From NCBI RefSeq assembly GCF_025964975.1, contig NZ_JAOPXV010000180.1, positions 1-51,486 on the forward strand: 51,486 nt of DNA. Direction: 5' to 3'. The notes beneath the pieces were generated by a model. The model saw only the letters and a list, made by a program, of their open reading frames with translations. It searched no databases and was not told the DNA's origin. Shown piece after piece: positions 8,890 through 17,460 of the stretch (positions within the stretch are counted from its first letter, which is position 1; each line of letters starts with the position of its first letter). A program made the position numbers and the translations under genes. The stretch is from Nocardioides sp. (lineage in GTDB: Bacteria > Actinomycetota > Actinomycetes > Propionibacteriales > Nocardioidaceae).

Positions 8890-8896
8890 GATGAGT

Positions 8897-8923
8897 GTTC
8901 GACGCGGGCGGCCCGCCGGATTG
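8897..8923 (-). promoter_or_regulatory. SigK-type promoter of the molybdopterin oxidoreductase
   Basis: On the minus strand CAATCC (8923-8918) and TCGAAC (8902-8897) are 15 bases apart, matching the fasciclin-sigK promoter in both boxes and spacing; CGAACAC at the -10 is shared by the two. The -10 sits 8 bases before the GTG at 8889, implying a nearly leaderless mRNA. Confidence 0.55.
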
Positions 8924-8958
8924 GCTGGGCCGGCGCTGGGACAGGGCAGGATGCCCCC

Positions 8959-9705
8959 ATGACCGAACTCGTCCACTGCACGGTCGCCGACGCCGTCGCC
9001 ACCATCACCCTCGACTCACCTCACAACCGAAACGCGCTGTCCCGCCAGCTGGTGACCGAGCTCTTCGAGCACCTTCGGGCCGCGGCGGCCGACGACACGG
9101 TGCGGGTCGTGCTCATCGACTCCTCAGGAAAGGTCTTCTGCTCCGGCGCCGACCTCTCCGAGGCCACCGCCGACGGGATGGAGGAAGGCGCCCGGCGCAT
9201 CGTGGAGCTCCAACGGCTGATCGTGTCCCTCGACAAGCCGGTCGTGGTGCGCGCGTATGGCGCCGTGCGGGCCGGCGGCATCGGCATCGTGGCCGCTGCG
9301 GACATCGCGGTGGCGAACGAGTCGGCGACCTTCGCGCTGACGGAGGTAAAGCTGGGCCTGGCGGCGGCGATCATCTCCCTGACCGTGCACTACCGGATGA
9401 ACCCCCGCGCCGCCGCGCTCACCACGCTGGGCGGTGAGGTCTTCAGCGGGGCCGACGCTGCGGCGTACGGCCTCGTCACGCTCGCGGTGCCCGAGGAGGA
9501 GATCGACGAGCGCGTCGCTGCGGTGTGCCGGTCGCTGGCCTCCGGCGCTCCCCAGGGGCTCCGCGAGTCGAAAAGGATCCTCAACGCCGACCTGCTGGCG
9601 CGCATCGACGCCCGCGGCGACGAGCTGGCCGCGCTGAGTGCCCGGTTGTTCGCCTCCGATGAGGCACGCGAGGCGATGACGGCGTTCCTGAGCCGGAAGA
9701 GGTAG
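8959..9705 (+). CDS. Enoyl-CoA hydratase/isomerase (crotonase) family protein
   Basis: The 248-residue protein matches the crotonase fold: HNRNALSRQL near the N-terminus, the oxyanion-loop segment FCSGADLSE at about residue 58, and AYGAVRAGGIGIVAAADIAVA at about residue 100. In rat crotonase two glutamates catalyse hydration. The position following GG, normally in a GGGxxxA loop, lacks Glu here, while the second is kept in LTEVKLGL. It may therefore not be a classical hydratase. I start it at ATG 8959, which leaves a divergent promoter region with the oxidoreductase gene; the open frame extends further upstream but lacks support. A CoA-thioester substrate is expected; pathway unknown. Confidence 0.88.
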   Translation: MTELVHCTVADAVATITLDSPHNRNALSRQLVTELFEHLRAAAADDTVRVVLIDSSGKVFCSGADLSEATADGMEEGARRIVELQRLIVSLDKPVVVRAYGAVRAGGIGIVAAADIAVANESATFALTEVKLGLAAAIISLTVHYRMNPRAAALTTLGGEVFSGADAAAYGLVTLAVPEEEIDERVAAVCRSLASGAPQGLRESKRILNADLLARIDARGDELAALSARLFASDEAREAMTAFLSRKR

Positions 9706-9720
9706 CTCCGAGGGGCCACA

Positions 9721-9747
9721 CGTTCCGGGCGGGGCGTTGCTGGAACG
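9721..9747. terminator. Hairpin between crotonase and lipoprotein remnant
   Basis: CGTTCC (9721-9726) pairs with GGAACG (9742-9747), and flanking ACAC/GTGT can extend the stem. It lies just after the crotonase stop and before the convergent remnant, so a terminator role is plausible; there is no T-tract. Confidence 0.3.
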
Positions 9748-9821
9748 GCGTGTCGACCATCAGGGGCCGGCGTGTCGCGGCTTGCCCACGTCGAAGCGGC
9801 CCCGGGCTGAACGGCTGGAGC

Positions 9822-10588
9822 TCAGCCAGCGGAGGTGAGCAGCTCCGTCACGCGGTGGTCGGAGCCGAGGTAGGACTCCTCTGGAGGAGCGCCGACCGTG
9901 GCCGCCACTGCGCCGCACGAGGTGCCGTCGATGGAGACCGCTCGCCGGGTGCCGGTGAGATCTTCGAGCACGATGACGAAGGACGGCTGAACCGTCCCGG
10001 AGCAGTCGGTGATGCCCGGTTGCGTCGCCGTGTGGAGGATCGGCTGGCGAGACCGGGGCTGTTCGTCGAACCAGCCCAGGTCCGCGGCCGACGCACCGTC
10101 GGCGGCGAGACCGGCGGGAGTGAGCCGGTCGGGACATGCCGGCCATAGCTGAGGAGTTGCGGCGGCGTACGTCGCCTGGCGACCTGTTCCGATGGACCTG
10201 ACCAGGCTCGCAGCGACCCTGCTCGGGACGCACTCATCGCTCGGGGCCACGAGGGCCAGGTCCCTATCGGCTCCCAGCGTGCTGATCGTCCCGTCCGACC
10301 AACCGATCTGAACTCGAAGTTGCGTGTTGTCCGGACGCAATCCATGGTCAGGTCGTCGTCCCGCCAGGAGCCGACGAGCTCAGCGGCCGACCGACCCTCG
10401 ACAACGGTGTCCGGCGCCAGCACCCAGCCGGGGTGTCCTTCGGCAGGCGGACAGAAGCGGACCCATGCGGCGGTGCCCTCCTCGAGGGCGCCGTCCACCG
10501 CCGCCGGCGATGCGTCGGCTGCACACTGGCCCTGCGCCCGGGAAGCCTCCTCGCTCCCGTCCCAGGAACCGCAGCCCAGGCCGGGCGG
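9822..10588 (-). pseudogene. Decayed lipoprotein-like gene (5' truncation and frameshift)
   Basis: Two minus-strand frames join into one coherent protein. From 10588 to about 10330 one frame reads GLGCGSWDGSEEASRAQ, then WVRFCPPAEGHPGWVLAPD and DDDLTMDC. The continuation, RPDNTQLRVQIGWSDGTIS and onward to the TGA at 9822, lies in another frame. The switch needs about one missing base near 10330. Upstream, an in-frame TGA (10591-10589) removes any start or signal peptide, although GLGCGS looks like a lipobox end. Function unknown; it resembles small secreted actinobacterial proteins with paired cysteines. It could be a real pseudogene or a sequencing error combined with an unrecognised start. 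Confidence 0.5.
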
Positions 10589-10723
10589 TCAACAGGGTAG
10601 ACGTGCCTCGGAGTCCCGGGGACCTCGAAGCGGCCGGGCGTGGACCGAGTCGGTAGTCTTGGTCGTCTGCCGTTTTGCTGCGGCCAGGACCGAGACCGCG
10701 ATCGAAAATGGGGGAGTGCCCGG

Positions 10724-12901
10724 GTGAGTGACGAGCTTGTGAAGCAGGAGGTCGCCACCGAGCAGGAGTACGTCGATCGCGTCTATCTCCAGCTCGAGGC
10801 CAGCGCCCGCAACGCCCAGCAGCTCGCCAAGGAAGGCCACGAGCGCGGCAAGCTCGAGCACGAGGGCGGGCTCGTCGAGCGCGACGCGATGGTCTTCCAG
10901 GCGGCGCGGCGGATCGCCCAGCTCGACGCGGCCCACGAGGGCTTGGTGTTCGGGCGGCTCGACCTGGTCGCCGAGGTGGACAAGGAACCCCGCTACATCG
11001 GCCGGATCGGCCTGCGCGACGCCAACCGCGACACGTTGCTGATCGACTGGCGTGCGCCCGCGGCCTCGGTCTTCTACCAGGCCACGGCCGCCGAGCCGCA
11101 GGGCGTGATCCGTCGTCGGGTGCTGAGCGCCGAGCACCGCACCGTCGTCGGCGTCGAGGACGAGCTGCTCGACTCCAACGCGGAGACCGACCTCCCGATC
11201 ATCGGCGAGGGCGCGCTCATGGCCCAGCTCGGCCGCGCCCGCGACCGCTCCATGCACTCGATCGTCGCGACCATCCAGGCCGAGCAGGACAAGGCGATCC
11301 GCGCCCCGGGAAAGGGCGTCGTGTCGATCTCCGGTGGCCCCGGCACCGGCAAGACCGTGGTGGCCCTGCACCGGGCGGCCTTCCTCCTCTACTCCGACCG
11401 CCGCCGCTACGAGTCCGGCGGCGTGCTCGTCGTCGGCCCCAGCGGCGTGTTCATGCGCTACATCGAGCGCGTCCTGCCCAGCCTCGGGGAGACGGCCGTC
11501 GCGCTGCGCTCGCTCGGCGAGGTCGTTGACGGACTCCGCGCGACCCGGCACGACGAGCCCGCGGTCGCCGACGTCAAGGGCTCTGCCCGGATGGCAGAGG
11601 TCCTGCGGCGTACCGCGCGGCAGCAGGTCCCGGGCAGTGTCGACGAGTTCGACTACTTCTGGCGCGACGACCGGCTCAAGCTCGACCGCGGGACGTTGGG
11701 GCGCGTACGGCGCCAGCTGATGTCGCAGGGCGGGCGCAACCGCCAGCTCCCGCGCGTGGCCAATGCGCTGCTCGACGCCCTGTGGCGGCAGGTCCGCGGT
11801 GAGCGCGGCCGCGAGCAGGGACGGGAGTACTTCAACGACGAGCTCCTCTCAGACCAGCGCTTCGTCGACTTCGCGACCGGTTGGTGGCCGCCGCTGGACG
11901 CGCCGACGGTGCTGTCGTGGCTGCGCGAGCCGGAGTTCCTGCGCCGCGTCTCCGACGGCGTGCTGACGCCTGAGGAGCAGCTGCTGCTCACCAAGTCCTG
12001 GGGCGCCGACGGCATTGCCATCGAGGACGTCCCGCTCATCGACGAGCTGCGCTACGCCCTGGGCGACGTGCCCCTCAAGACCGACGCCGACCACGACCGC
12101 GACGACACCCTGACCGCGCTCGAGGGCGGCGTCGACCTGCAGGAGCTGACCACCGCCTCTGAGCGGGAGTACGCCCCCACCGGCCGGACCTGGACGGCCC
12201 CGACGCACCGGATCGAGGACGACGGCTTCGCCCACGTCCTGATCGACGAGGCCCAGGACCTCACCCCGATGCAGTGGCGCATGGTGGGTCGTCGCGGACG
12301 CACCGCCAGCTGGACCATCGTCGGTGATCCCGCGCAGTCGTCGTGGCCGATCCCGGCCGAGTCCGCCGCCGCGCGCGCCGAGGCGCTCGACGGAAAGCAG
12401 TCCCACGAGTTCCACCTCTCGACCAACTACCGCAACTCGGCGGAGATCTACGAGTTCGCTGCTGCCTACGCGCAGCGGGTCGGTCTCGACGCCGACCTGC
12501 CCACCGCCGTACGCCGCACCGGCACCCCGCCCCGCGAGGTCACCGCCGACGACCTCGAGCGTGCAGTCCGCGAGGCCGTGCTCACCACGGCGGGCCAGGT
12601 CTCGGGCACCGTCGGCATCGTGGTCCCGGTCGCCCGCCGTTCGGAGGTCAACGGCTGGCTGGCGTCGTGGCCCGAGCTCGCCGACGACGCCGCAGGTGCC
12701 CGCGCTGCGGTCGACTCCTCCCGCACGCCGAGCGGAGAGGACCGGGTCGTCGTCCTGACGGGGCTCGACACCAAGGGCCTGGAGTTCGACGGCATCGTGG
12801 TCGTGCGGCCGCAGGAGATCGAGGACGAGTCGGCGACCGGCCGGGCCACCCTCTACGTCGTGCTCACCCGCGCCACGCAGCTGTTGACCACCGTCAGCTG
12901 A
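10724..12901 (+). CDS. HelD/HelR-type UvrD-like ATPase (RNA polymerase recycling)
   Basis: The 725-residue protein has an N-terminal coiled-coil arm (residues 1-50: KQEVATEQEYVDRVYLQLEA), superfamily 1 helicase domains with Walker A GGPGTGKT at 204-211, Walker B IDEAQ (Asp508-Gln511), STNYRNSAEIYE and a C-terminal GLDTKGLEFDGIVVV/VVLTRAT motif. This is the layout of HelD/HelR, which remove stalled RNA polymerase from DNA and in some actinobacteria displace rifampicin. It lacks the accessory domains of DNA-repair UvrD. The start is GTG 10724, preceded by GGGGGAG with an 8-base spacer. I saw no rifampicin-associated element upstream, so a drug-inducible HelR role is not supported by the promoter. 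Confidence 0.88.
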   Translation: MSDELVKQEVATEQEYVDRVYLQLEASARNAQQLAKEGHERGKLEHEGGLVERDAMVFQAARRIAQLDAAHEGLVFGRLDLVAEVDKEPRYIGRIGLRDANRDTLLIDWRAPAASVFYQATAAEPQGVIRRRVLSAEHRTVVGVEDELLDSNAETDLPIIGEGALMAQLGRARDRSMHSIVATIQAEQDKAIRAPGKGVVSISGGPGTGKTVVALHRAAFLLYSDRRRYESGGVLVVGPSGVFMRYIERVLPSLGETAVALRSLGEVVDGLRATRHDEPAVADVKGSARMAEVLRRTARQQVPGSVDEFDYFWRDDRLKLDRGTLGRVRRQLMSQGGRNRQLPRVANALLDALWRQVRGERGREQGREYFNDELLSDQRFVDFATGWWPPLDAPTVLSWLREPEFLRRVSDGVLTPEEQLLLTKSWGADGIAIEDVPLIDELRYALGDVPLKTDADHDRDDTLTALEGGVDLQELTTASEREYAPTGRTWTAPTHRIEDDGFAHVLIDEAQDLTPMQWRMVGRRGRTASWTIVGDPAQSSWPIPAESAAARAEALDGKQSHEFHLSTNYRNSAEIYEFAAAYAQRVGLDADLPTAVRRTGTPPREVTADDLERAVREAVLTTAGQVSGTVGIVVPVARRSEVNGWLASWPELADDAAGARAAVDSSRTPSGEDRVVVLTGLDTKGLEFDGIVVVRPQEIEDESATGRATLYVVLTRATQLLTTVS

Positions 12902-12922
12902 GCACCGGCAAGTCCGTGCACA

Positions 12923-12995
12923 GCGTCGGCAGTTCGAGGCTTCGCCGTACGCCGTGAGCGTGCGGCAGGCGCGGAGGCGCGCGAACTGCCGACGC
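12923..12995. repeat. Long structured inverted repeat downstream of the HelD-type gene
   Basis: GCGTCGGCAGTTCG (12923-12936) is repeated in perfect inverted orientation at 12982-12995. Inside, GCCGTACGC can pair with GCGTGCGGC, giving a second stem around the CGTGA loop. The 73-base unit folds into one long interrupted hairpin. It may terminate the upstream gene, but the size and two-part structure exceed a simple terminator. Confidence 0.6.
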
Positions 12996-13048
12996 CGGGA
13001 CGAGGACCGGAGGGCGGGAGTGGGCTCGGAGTGAGGCGCGGGGGACCG

Positions 13049-13054
13049 TAGGGT
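13049..13054 (+). promoter_or_regulatory. Leaderless-type -10 box of the PhzE-like gene
   Basis: TAGGGT is followed by a 7-base spacer and the ATG at 13062, with no Shine-Dalgarno sequence. This geometry recurs at many genes in the window. Confidence 0.5.
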
Positions 13055-13061
13055 TCCGGCC

Positions 13062-14993
13062 ATGACTTCCGGTGTCGACGTCCGCTCCCTCCTGGCGCAG
13101 GTCCAGGAGCAGCCGGCGTGGGCGGTCATCCGCCGCAAGGCAGCACCGACGGCCGGGATCATCGGGGGCACGCCGAGCGAGGTCGGGTCCATCCTCGACA
13201 TACCCCTCGAGGACGGCATCCCCGAGCCGGGCCGCAGCGCCGACCGGCTCGTCGCGGTGCCGTTCCGCCAGATCGCCGAGCGTGGCTTCGACGCGATCGA
13301 CGACGGGACGCCGCTGGTGGTCGTCGACATCACCGAGGAGCACGAGGTCCGGGTCGACGATCTCCTGGCCGCGCTGCCCGACGTGCCGATCGAGTTCGCC
13401 GACAAGGGCGGGTTCGTGATCGAGGACGACGACTACGCAGCCATCGTGGAGCGGATCATCGCCGACGAGATCGGGCAGGGTGAGGGCGCCAACCTCGTCA
13501 TCGGTCGTCACTACCGCGCGGTCGTCGCCGACTGGGACACCGACCGCGCGCTCACGGTGTTCCGCCGACTGCTCGAGCGGGAGCGGGGCGCCTACTGGAC
13601 CTTCATCTTCTTCACCGGGGACCGCTTCCTGATCGGTGCCAGCCCTGAGCGGCACGTCTCGGTCAAGGGGTCACGAGACGGCGCCAGCGACGTCCGGATG
13701 AACCCCATCTCGGGGACCTTCCGCGTCGGGGATGCCAGCGACGAGGAGGCGCTGAAGGAACGGCTGCTCGACTTCCTCGCCGACGAGAAGGAGATCTACG
13801 AGCTCTTCATGGTCGTCGACGAAGAGCTCAAGATGATGTGCGACATCTGCACCGAGGGCGGCCAGGTGCTGGGGCCGTTCCTCAAGCCGATGACGCACCT
13901 GGTGCACACCGAGTACCTCCTCGCCGGACGCAGCGACCGTGACCCGCGCGAGATCCTGCGCGACACGATGTTTGCCGCCACGGTCACGGGCGCCCCGGTG
14001 GAGAACGCGTGCCAGCTGATCAGCGCCTACGAGACGGAGGGCCGCGGCTACTACGGTTCGGCGCTGGCGCTCTTCGGCCGCGACAAGAACGGCAACCCCA
14101 CGATGGACAGCCCGATCCTGATCCGGACGGCCGACGTCTCCACCGCCGGCGAGCTCAAGGTGACCGCGGGCGCCACCCTCGTGCGCGACAGCGTCGCGGC
14201 CTACGAGGTCGCGGAGACCCACGCCAAGGCCGGCGGCATCCTGAGCGCCTTCGGGCTCGTGCCCGCCGCGATGGGCGACGCCGACGCGGTGGCCGCGCTC
14301 GCCCGGGACGAGGACGTGGTGCTGGCGCTGGGCTCGCGCAACCAGCGGCTGAGCCGCTTCTGGCTGACCGACCAGGAAGGCGCCCCGCCCGACCCGGTGC
14401 TGAAGGGCAAGCACGCGGTCATCCTGCACGGCGAGGACGACTTCGTGAACATGCTGCGCCACCTCCTCGGCGTCTTCGGGATGACCTCAGCCGTGGTCCG
14501 CCACGAGGACTACGCGACGGGCGCCTTCGACGGTGCCGACCTCGTGATCGTCGGGCCGGGACCGGGCGACCCCCGCGACGGCGCGCACCCGAAGGTGGCT
14601 GCGTTCCGGCGAGCGGTGGACGACCTGTTGTCCGATGGCCAGCCCTTCCTCGCCGTGTGCCTGGGCCACCAGACGCTGTGCGAGCGCCTCGGGATCCCCC
14701 TGGTGTTCAAGGACATCGTGTTCCAGGGCACGCAGTCCCCGATCGACTACGACGGTCGCGTCGAGCGGGTCGGGTTCTACAACACCTTCGTGGGCCGGGT
14801 GCGCGACGGTGACGCGCTCCCCGACGGCGTGACGGTCCAGAGCGACGAGGCCACCGGCGACGTGCACCTACTGTCCGGGCCGCACTACCGCGGCATCCAG
14901 TTCCACGCCGAGTCGATCCTCACCGAGCACGGCTACGACCTCATCCACGACCTGGTCCAGGGCCTCGTCGGCGATTCTCTACTGATTAAGTAG
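13062..14993 (+). CDS. PhzE-like fused chorismate amidotransferase (anthranilate / aminodeoxyisochorismate synthase family)
   Basis: The 643-residue protein fuses an MST-type chorismate enzyme (residues 1 to about 440) to a class I glutamine amidotransferase. The chorismate domain has YWTFIFFTGDRFLIGASPERH, MNPISGTFR at 213-221 and GYYGSALALFGRD. The amidotransferase has the nucleophile Cys533 in AVCLGHQTLCERLG and QFHAESILTEHG near the C-terminus. Length, order and the MNPISGTFR motif resemble PhzE, which makes 2-amino-2-deoxyisochorismate, more than stand-alone TrpE plus TrpG. No other phenazine genes are near, so it may instead supply anthranilate or an unrelated pathway. Neighbouring pabA/pabB give the region two chorismate-aminating systems. 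The leaderless promoter fixes the ATG at 13062. Confidence 0.85.
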   Translation: MTSGVDVRSLLAQVQEQPAWAVIRRKAAPTAGIIGGTPSEVGSILDIPLEDGIPEPGRSADRLVAVPFRQIAERGFDAIDDGTPLVVVDITEEHEVRVDDLLAALPDVPIEFADKGGFVIEDDDYAAIVERIIADEIGQGEGANLVIGRHYRAVVADWDTDRALTVFRRLLERERGAYWTFIFFTGDRFLIGASPERHVSVKGSRDGASDVRMNPISGTFRVGDASDEEALKERLLDFLADEKEIYELFMVVDEELKMMCDICTEGGQVLGPFLKPMTHLVHTEYLLAGRSDRDPREILRDTMFAATVTGAPVENACQLISAYETEGRGYYGSALALFGRDKNGNPTMDSPILIRTADVSTAGELKVTAGATLVRDSVAAYEVAETHAKAGGILSAFGLVPAAMGDADAVAALARDEDVVLALGSRNQRLSRFWLTDQEGAPPDPVLKGKHAVILHGEDDFVNMLRHLLGVFGMTSAVVRHEDYATGAFDGADLVIVGPGPGDPRDGAHPKVAAFRRAVDDLLSDGQPFLAVCLGHQTLCERLGIPLVFKDIVFQGTQSPIDYDGRVERVGFYNTFVGRVRDGDALPDGVTVQSDEATGDVHLLSGPHYRGIQFHAESILTEHGYDLIHDLVQGLVGDSLLIK

Positions 14994-15079
14994 ACGTTGC
15001 CGTACGGTGAGCCGGTGACCAGCGAGCTGGTCCCATACGTCACGATCTCCGCAGCACACATCTCTGGACGGGGGAGTCC

Positions 15080-16807
15080 TTGTCGAACGTACGCCGCCTG
15101 GCAGCGGCCGTCTGCCTGCTCGCGCTGAGCGCGACGGGGACCGCCGTCGCAGGCACCGGCACCGCGGGCGCTGAGGCCTCGGCCGGCGGCGGCGCGACCA
15201 CCCGATCCGTCGCGCTGTCGCCACCCCTGTCATCGGCCCGGGCGAAGAAGGCATCCGGCAGGCCCAACATCGTCCTGGTCCTGATGGACGACTTCTCGAT
15301 GGACCTGTTGCAGACCATGCGCTCGGCCCGGGACATGAAGCGCCGCGGTGCGTCCTACTCCCATGCCTTCGTCGTGGACTCGCTGTGCTGCGTCTCCCGC
15401 GCCAGCCTGTTCACCGGCCAGTACCCGCACCAGACCGGGGTGCGCACCAACCTGTCCGGGGAGGCGCCCGGGATGCCGCTCGGCGGCTGGTCCGCCTTCG
15501 CGGGCTACGGCAACCCGGACCGGTCGTTCAACGTCGCGCTCCAGCAGGGCGGATACACGACCGGGTTCGTCGGCAAGTACCTCAACGAGTACGAGTGGGT
15601 GCCGGGTCGCGCGGTCCCGCCGGCCCCTCCGGGCTGGTCGGAGTTCAACGCGGTCTTCGGCTCCGCCTACGACGGCTGGGACTTCGCCTCGACCCGCCTC
15701 AGCAACGGACAGCTCCAGATCCGCCAGCACGACGCGCCGCCGCTGTCGGCGCCGATGGCCGAGCGTGACCGGGCGTACGCCGGCAGCGTGATCGAGCGCT
15801 ATGCGATGGGCTTCATCAAGCAGCACCGGGACGACGCGGCGCCGTACTTCCTCGAGGTCTCGCCCTACGCCCCGCACAACCGCACCCAGCCGCAGCCGTA
15901 CTACCCCGGCGACCCGGTCTTCCCGCCGATGTTCCGCGACCGGCCCCACGACGGCAAGCCCGGCAACTGCGGGCTGGTGGCCTGCTCCAGCCTGACCACC
16001 AAGGACCTCCCGGGCTTCGGCGACAACCGCAAGGACAACCGGCCGCTGACCCGCAAGGGCAAGCTCGCCCAGGCGTGGAACACCCGAGCCAACCCCTTCA
16101 GCCCGGCCGCCAACGTCAACGACCTCCGCGACCGCGCCATGATGACGCAGTCGGTCGACCGGACGGTCCGCAAGATCCTGCGGACCGTCGACGACAACAC
16201 CTACGTCGTCCTGACCTCCGACAACGGCTTCCACCTCGGCCAGAACGGCCTGGGCCGGGGCAAGGGCACGGCTTATGACGCCGACGTCCACGTGCCTCTC
16301 CTCGTCGTCGGCCCGGGAGTGGTCAAGGGCACCCGTGCCGAGCTGACGTCGAACATCGATCTCGCGCCCACCTTCGAGGAGATCGCGGGGCTCACGCCGC
16401 GGCCCTACCGGTTCGGTGCCTCGCTGGTGCCGACCTTCGCCGACTCGGCCCTGGTGCGCCGCAACCACGTCTTCTTCGAGCACACCGCGCAGGCGCTCAC
16501 CAAGAAGGACCCCGACTCGGCGCTGCGAGGCGATGAGCTCGACCGCATCCCGTCGTACGTCGCCGTGCGCAGCCGCAGCGGGTTGCTGATCCGCTACGAC
16601 TTCGACAACACGGAAGACCGCACCACGTACGGCTACGAGTTCTACACCTACAAGAATCGCGTCTGGGAGAAGACCAACGCCTTCGCCAAGGCCCGCCACG
16701 CGCCCGAGGTGAACGCGCTGCTCGCGAAGCTGTCAGCCTTCGACGCGTGCGCCGGCCGGTCCGGCAACGATCCGGTCGACGGCTCCTGCCGCGGCATCAC
16801 CTCCTGA
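15080..16807 (+). CDS. Secreted arylsulfatase-type sulfatase
   Basis: The 575-residue protein has a signal peptide (residues 1 to about 31, AVCLLALSATGTAVAG) and a sulfatase domain starting RPNIVLVLMDDFSMD, where the Asp pair binds calcium. The formylglycine motif is Cys103-Cys-Val-Ser-Arg107, followed by ASLFTG; the usual third position Pro is Val. Later motifs include GFVGKYLNEYEW, SPYAPH and LTSDNGFHLGQNGLGRGKGT, all typical of the alkaline-phosphatase superfamily. The proposed TTG start follows GGGGGAG by only three bases, so the true start could be slightly different. The substrate, a sulfate or phosphonate ester outside the cell, is unknown. It lies between two chorismate-enzyme genes with no obvious link. 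Confidence 0.88.
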   Translation: MSNVRRLAAAVCLLALSATGTAVAGTGTAGAEASAGGGATTRSVALSPPLSSARAKKASGRPNIVLVLMDDFSMDLLQTMRSARDMKRRGASYSHAFVVDSLCCVSRASLFTGQYPHQTGVRTNLSGEAPGMPLGGWSAFAGYGNPDRSFNVALQQGGYTTGFVGKYLNEYEWVPGRAVPPAPPGWSEFNAVFGSAYDGWDFASTRLSNGQLQIRQHDAPPLSAPMAERDRAYAGSVIERYAMGFIKQHRDDAAPYFLEVSPYAPHNRTQPQPYYPGDPVFPPMFRDRPHDGKPGNCGLVACSSLTTKDLPGFGDNRKDNRPLTRKGKLAQAWNTRANPFSPAANVNDLRDRAMMTQSVDRTVRKILRTVDDNTYVVLTSDNGFHLGQNGLGRGKGTAYDADVHVPLLVVGPGVVKGTRAELTSNIDLAPTFEEIAGLTPRPYRFGASLVPTFADSALVRRNHVFFEHTAQALTKKDPDSALRGDELDRIPSYVAVRSRSGLLIRYDFDNTEDRTTYGYEFYTYKNRVWEKTNAFAKARHAPEVNALLAKLSAFDACAGRSGNDPVDGSCRGITS

Positions 16808-16819
16808 TCCGCGACCGAC

Positions 16820-16825
16820 TAACGT
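16820..16825 (+). promoter_or_regulatory. Leaderless-type -10 box of pabA
   Basis: TAACGT lies 7 bases before GTG 16833, so that GTG is preferred over the GTG at 16824, which falls inside the box. Confidence 0.5.
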
Positions 16826-16832
16826 GCGGGCT

Positions 16833-17393
16833 GTGCCGCCGGACGTCATCGTGGTCGACCACCACGACTCCTACACGTGGAGCCTCGTCCACCTGATCGC
16901 GGCCGTCACCGGGGTCCTGCCCAGGGTCGTCCAGCACGACGAGGTGGAGCTGGACGACGTGTTGCGCCACTCCCACGTGATCCTCTCGCCCGGGCCGGGA
17001 CATCCCGACTCGCACAGCGACTTCGCCGTCGGCCGCGAGGTGCTGCTGGCGGGGACCCGGCCGGTGCTCGGCGTGTGTCTCGGCATGCAGGGCCTGGTGA
17101 CGGCGTACGGCGGGGTGGTGGAGCGCGTCGCGCCCGCGCACGGCGACGTCGACTCGATCAGGCACGACGGCCAGGGCGTCTTCGCCGGTCTCCCGGCGAC
17201 CTTCGACGCGGTGCGCTACCACTCGCTGGCCGCCACCTCGATCCCTGACTCGCTCGTCGCGACCGCGTGGTCGCCCGACGGCGTGGTGATGGGCGTCCGG
17301 CACGGCACTCTCCCGCTCGAGGGCGTGCAGTTCCACCCTGAGTCGGTCCTGTCCTCCCACGGGCTCGCGATGATCACGAACTTCCTCTCATGA
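16833..17393 (+). CDS. pabA: Aminodeoxychorismate synthase glutamine amidotransferase component
   Basis: The 186-residue protein is a stand-alone class I glutamine amidotransferase: DHHDSYTWSLVHL at the start, SPGPGHPD, the nucleophilic elbow GVCLGMQG with Cys82, and FHPESVLSSHG with the catalytic His-Glu pair near the end. It releases ammonia from glutamine for the neighbouring PabB to aminate chorismate to 4-amino-4-deoxychorismate, the precursor of p-aminobenzoate and folate. PabB starts 67 bases downstream. TrpG is the alternative, but the partner gene decides for PabA. I choose GTG 16833 because a TANNNT box ends 7 bases before it. Confidence 0.88.
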   Translation: MPPDVIVVDHHDSYTWSLVHLIAAVTGVLPRVVQHDEVELDDVLRHSHVILSPGPGHPDSHSDFAVGREVLLAGTRPVLGVCLGMQGLVTAYGGVVERVAPAHGDVDSIRHDGQGVFAGLPATFDAVRYHSLAATSIPDSLVATAWSPDGVVMGVRHGTLPLEGVQFHPESVLSSHGLAMITNFLS

Positions 17394-17460
17394 ACACCCC
17401 ACGACGTTCTCCGTCTCCTCCGCTGCGCTCCACCGCCGCACACCGCCGCAGGGACCCCGC

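Noticed and set aside
10600-10724. Rifampicin-associated element upstream of the HelD-type gene
   Set aside because: No inverted repeat resembling the known 19-base element was seen, so a rifampicin-inducible HelR assignment is not supported.
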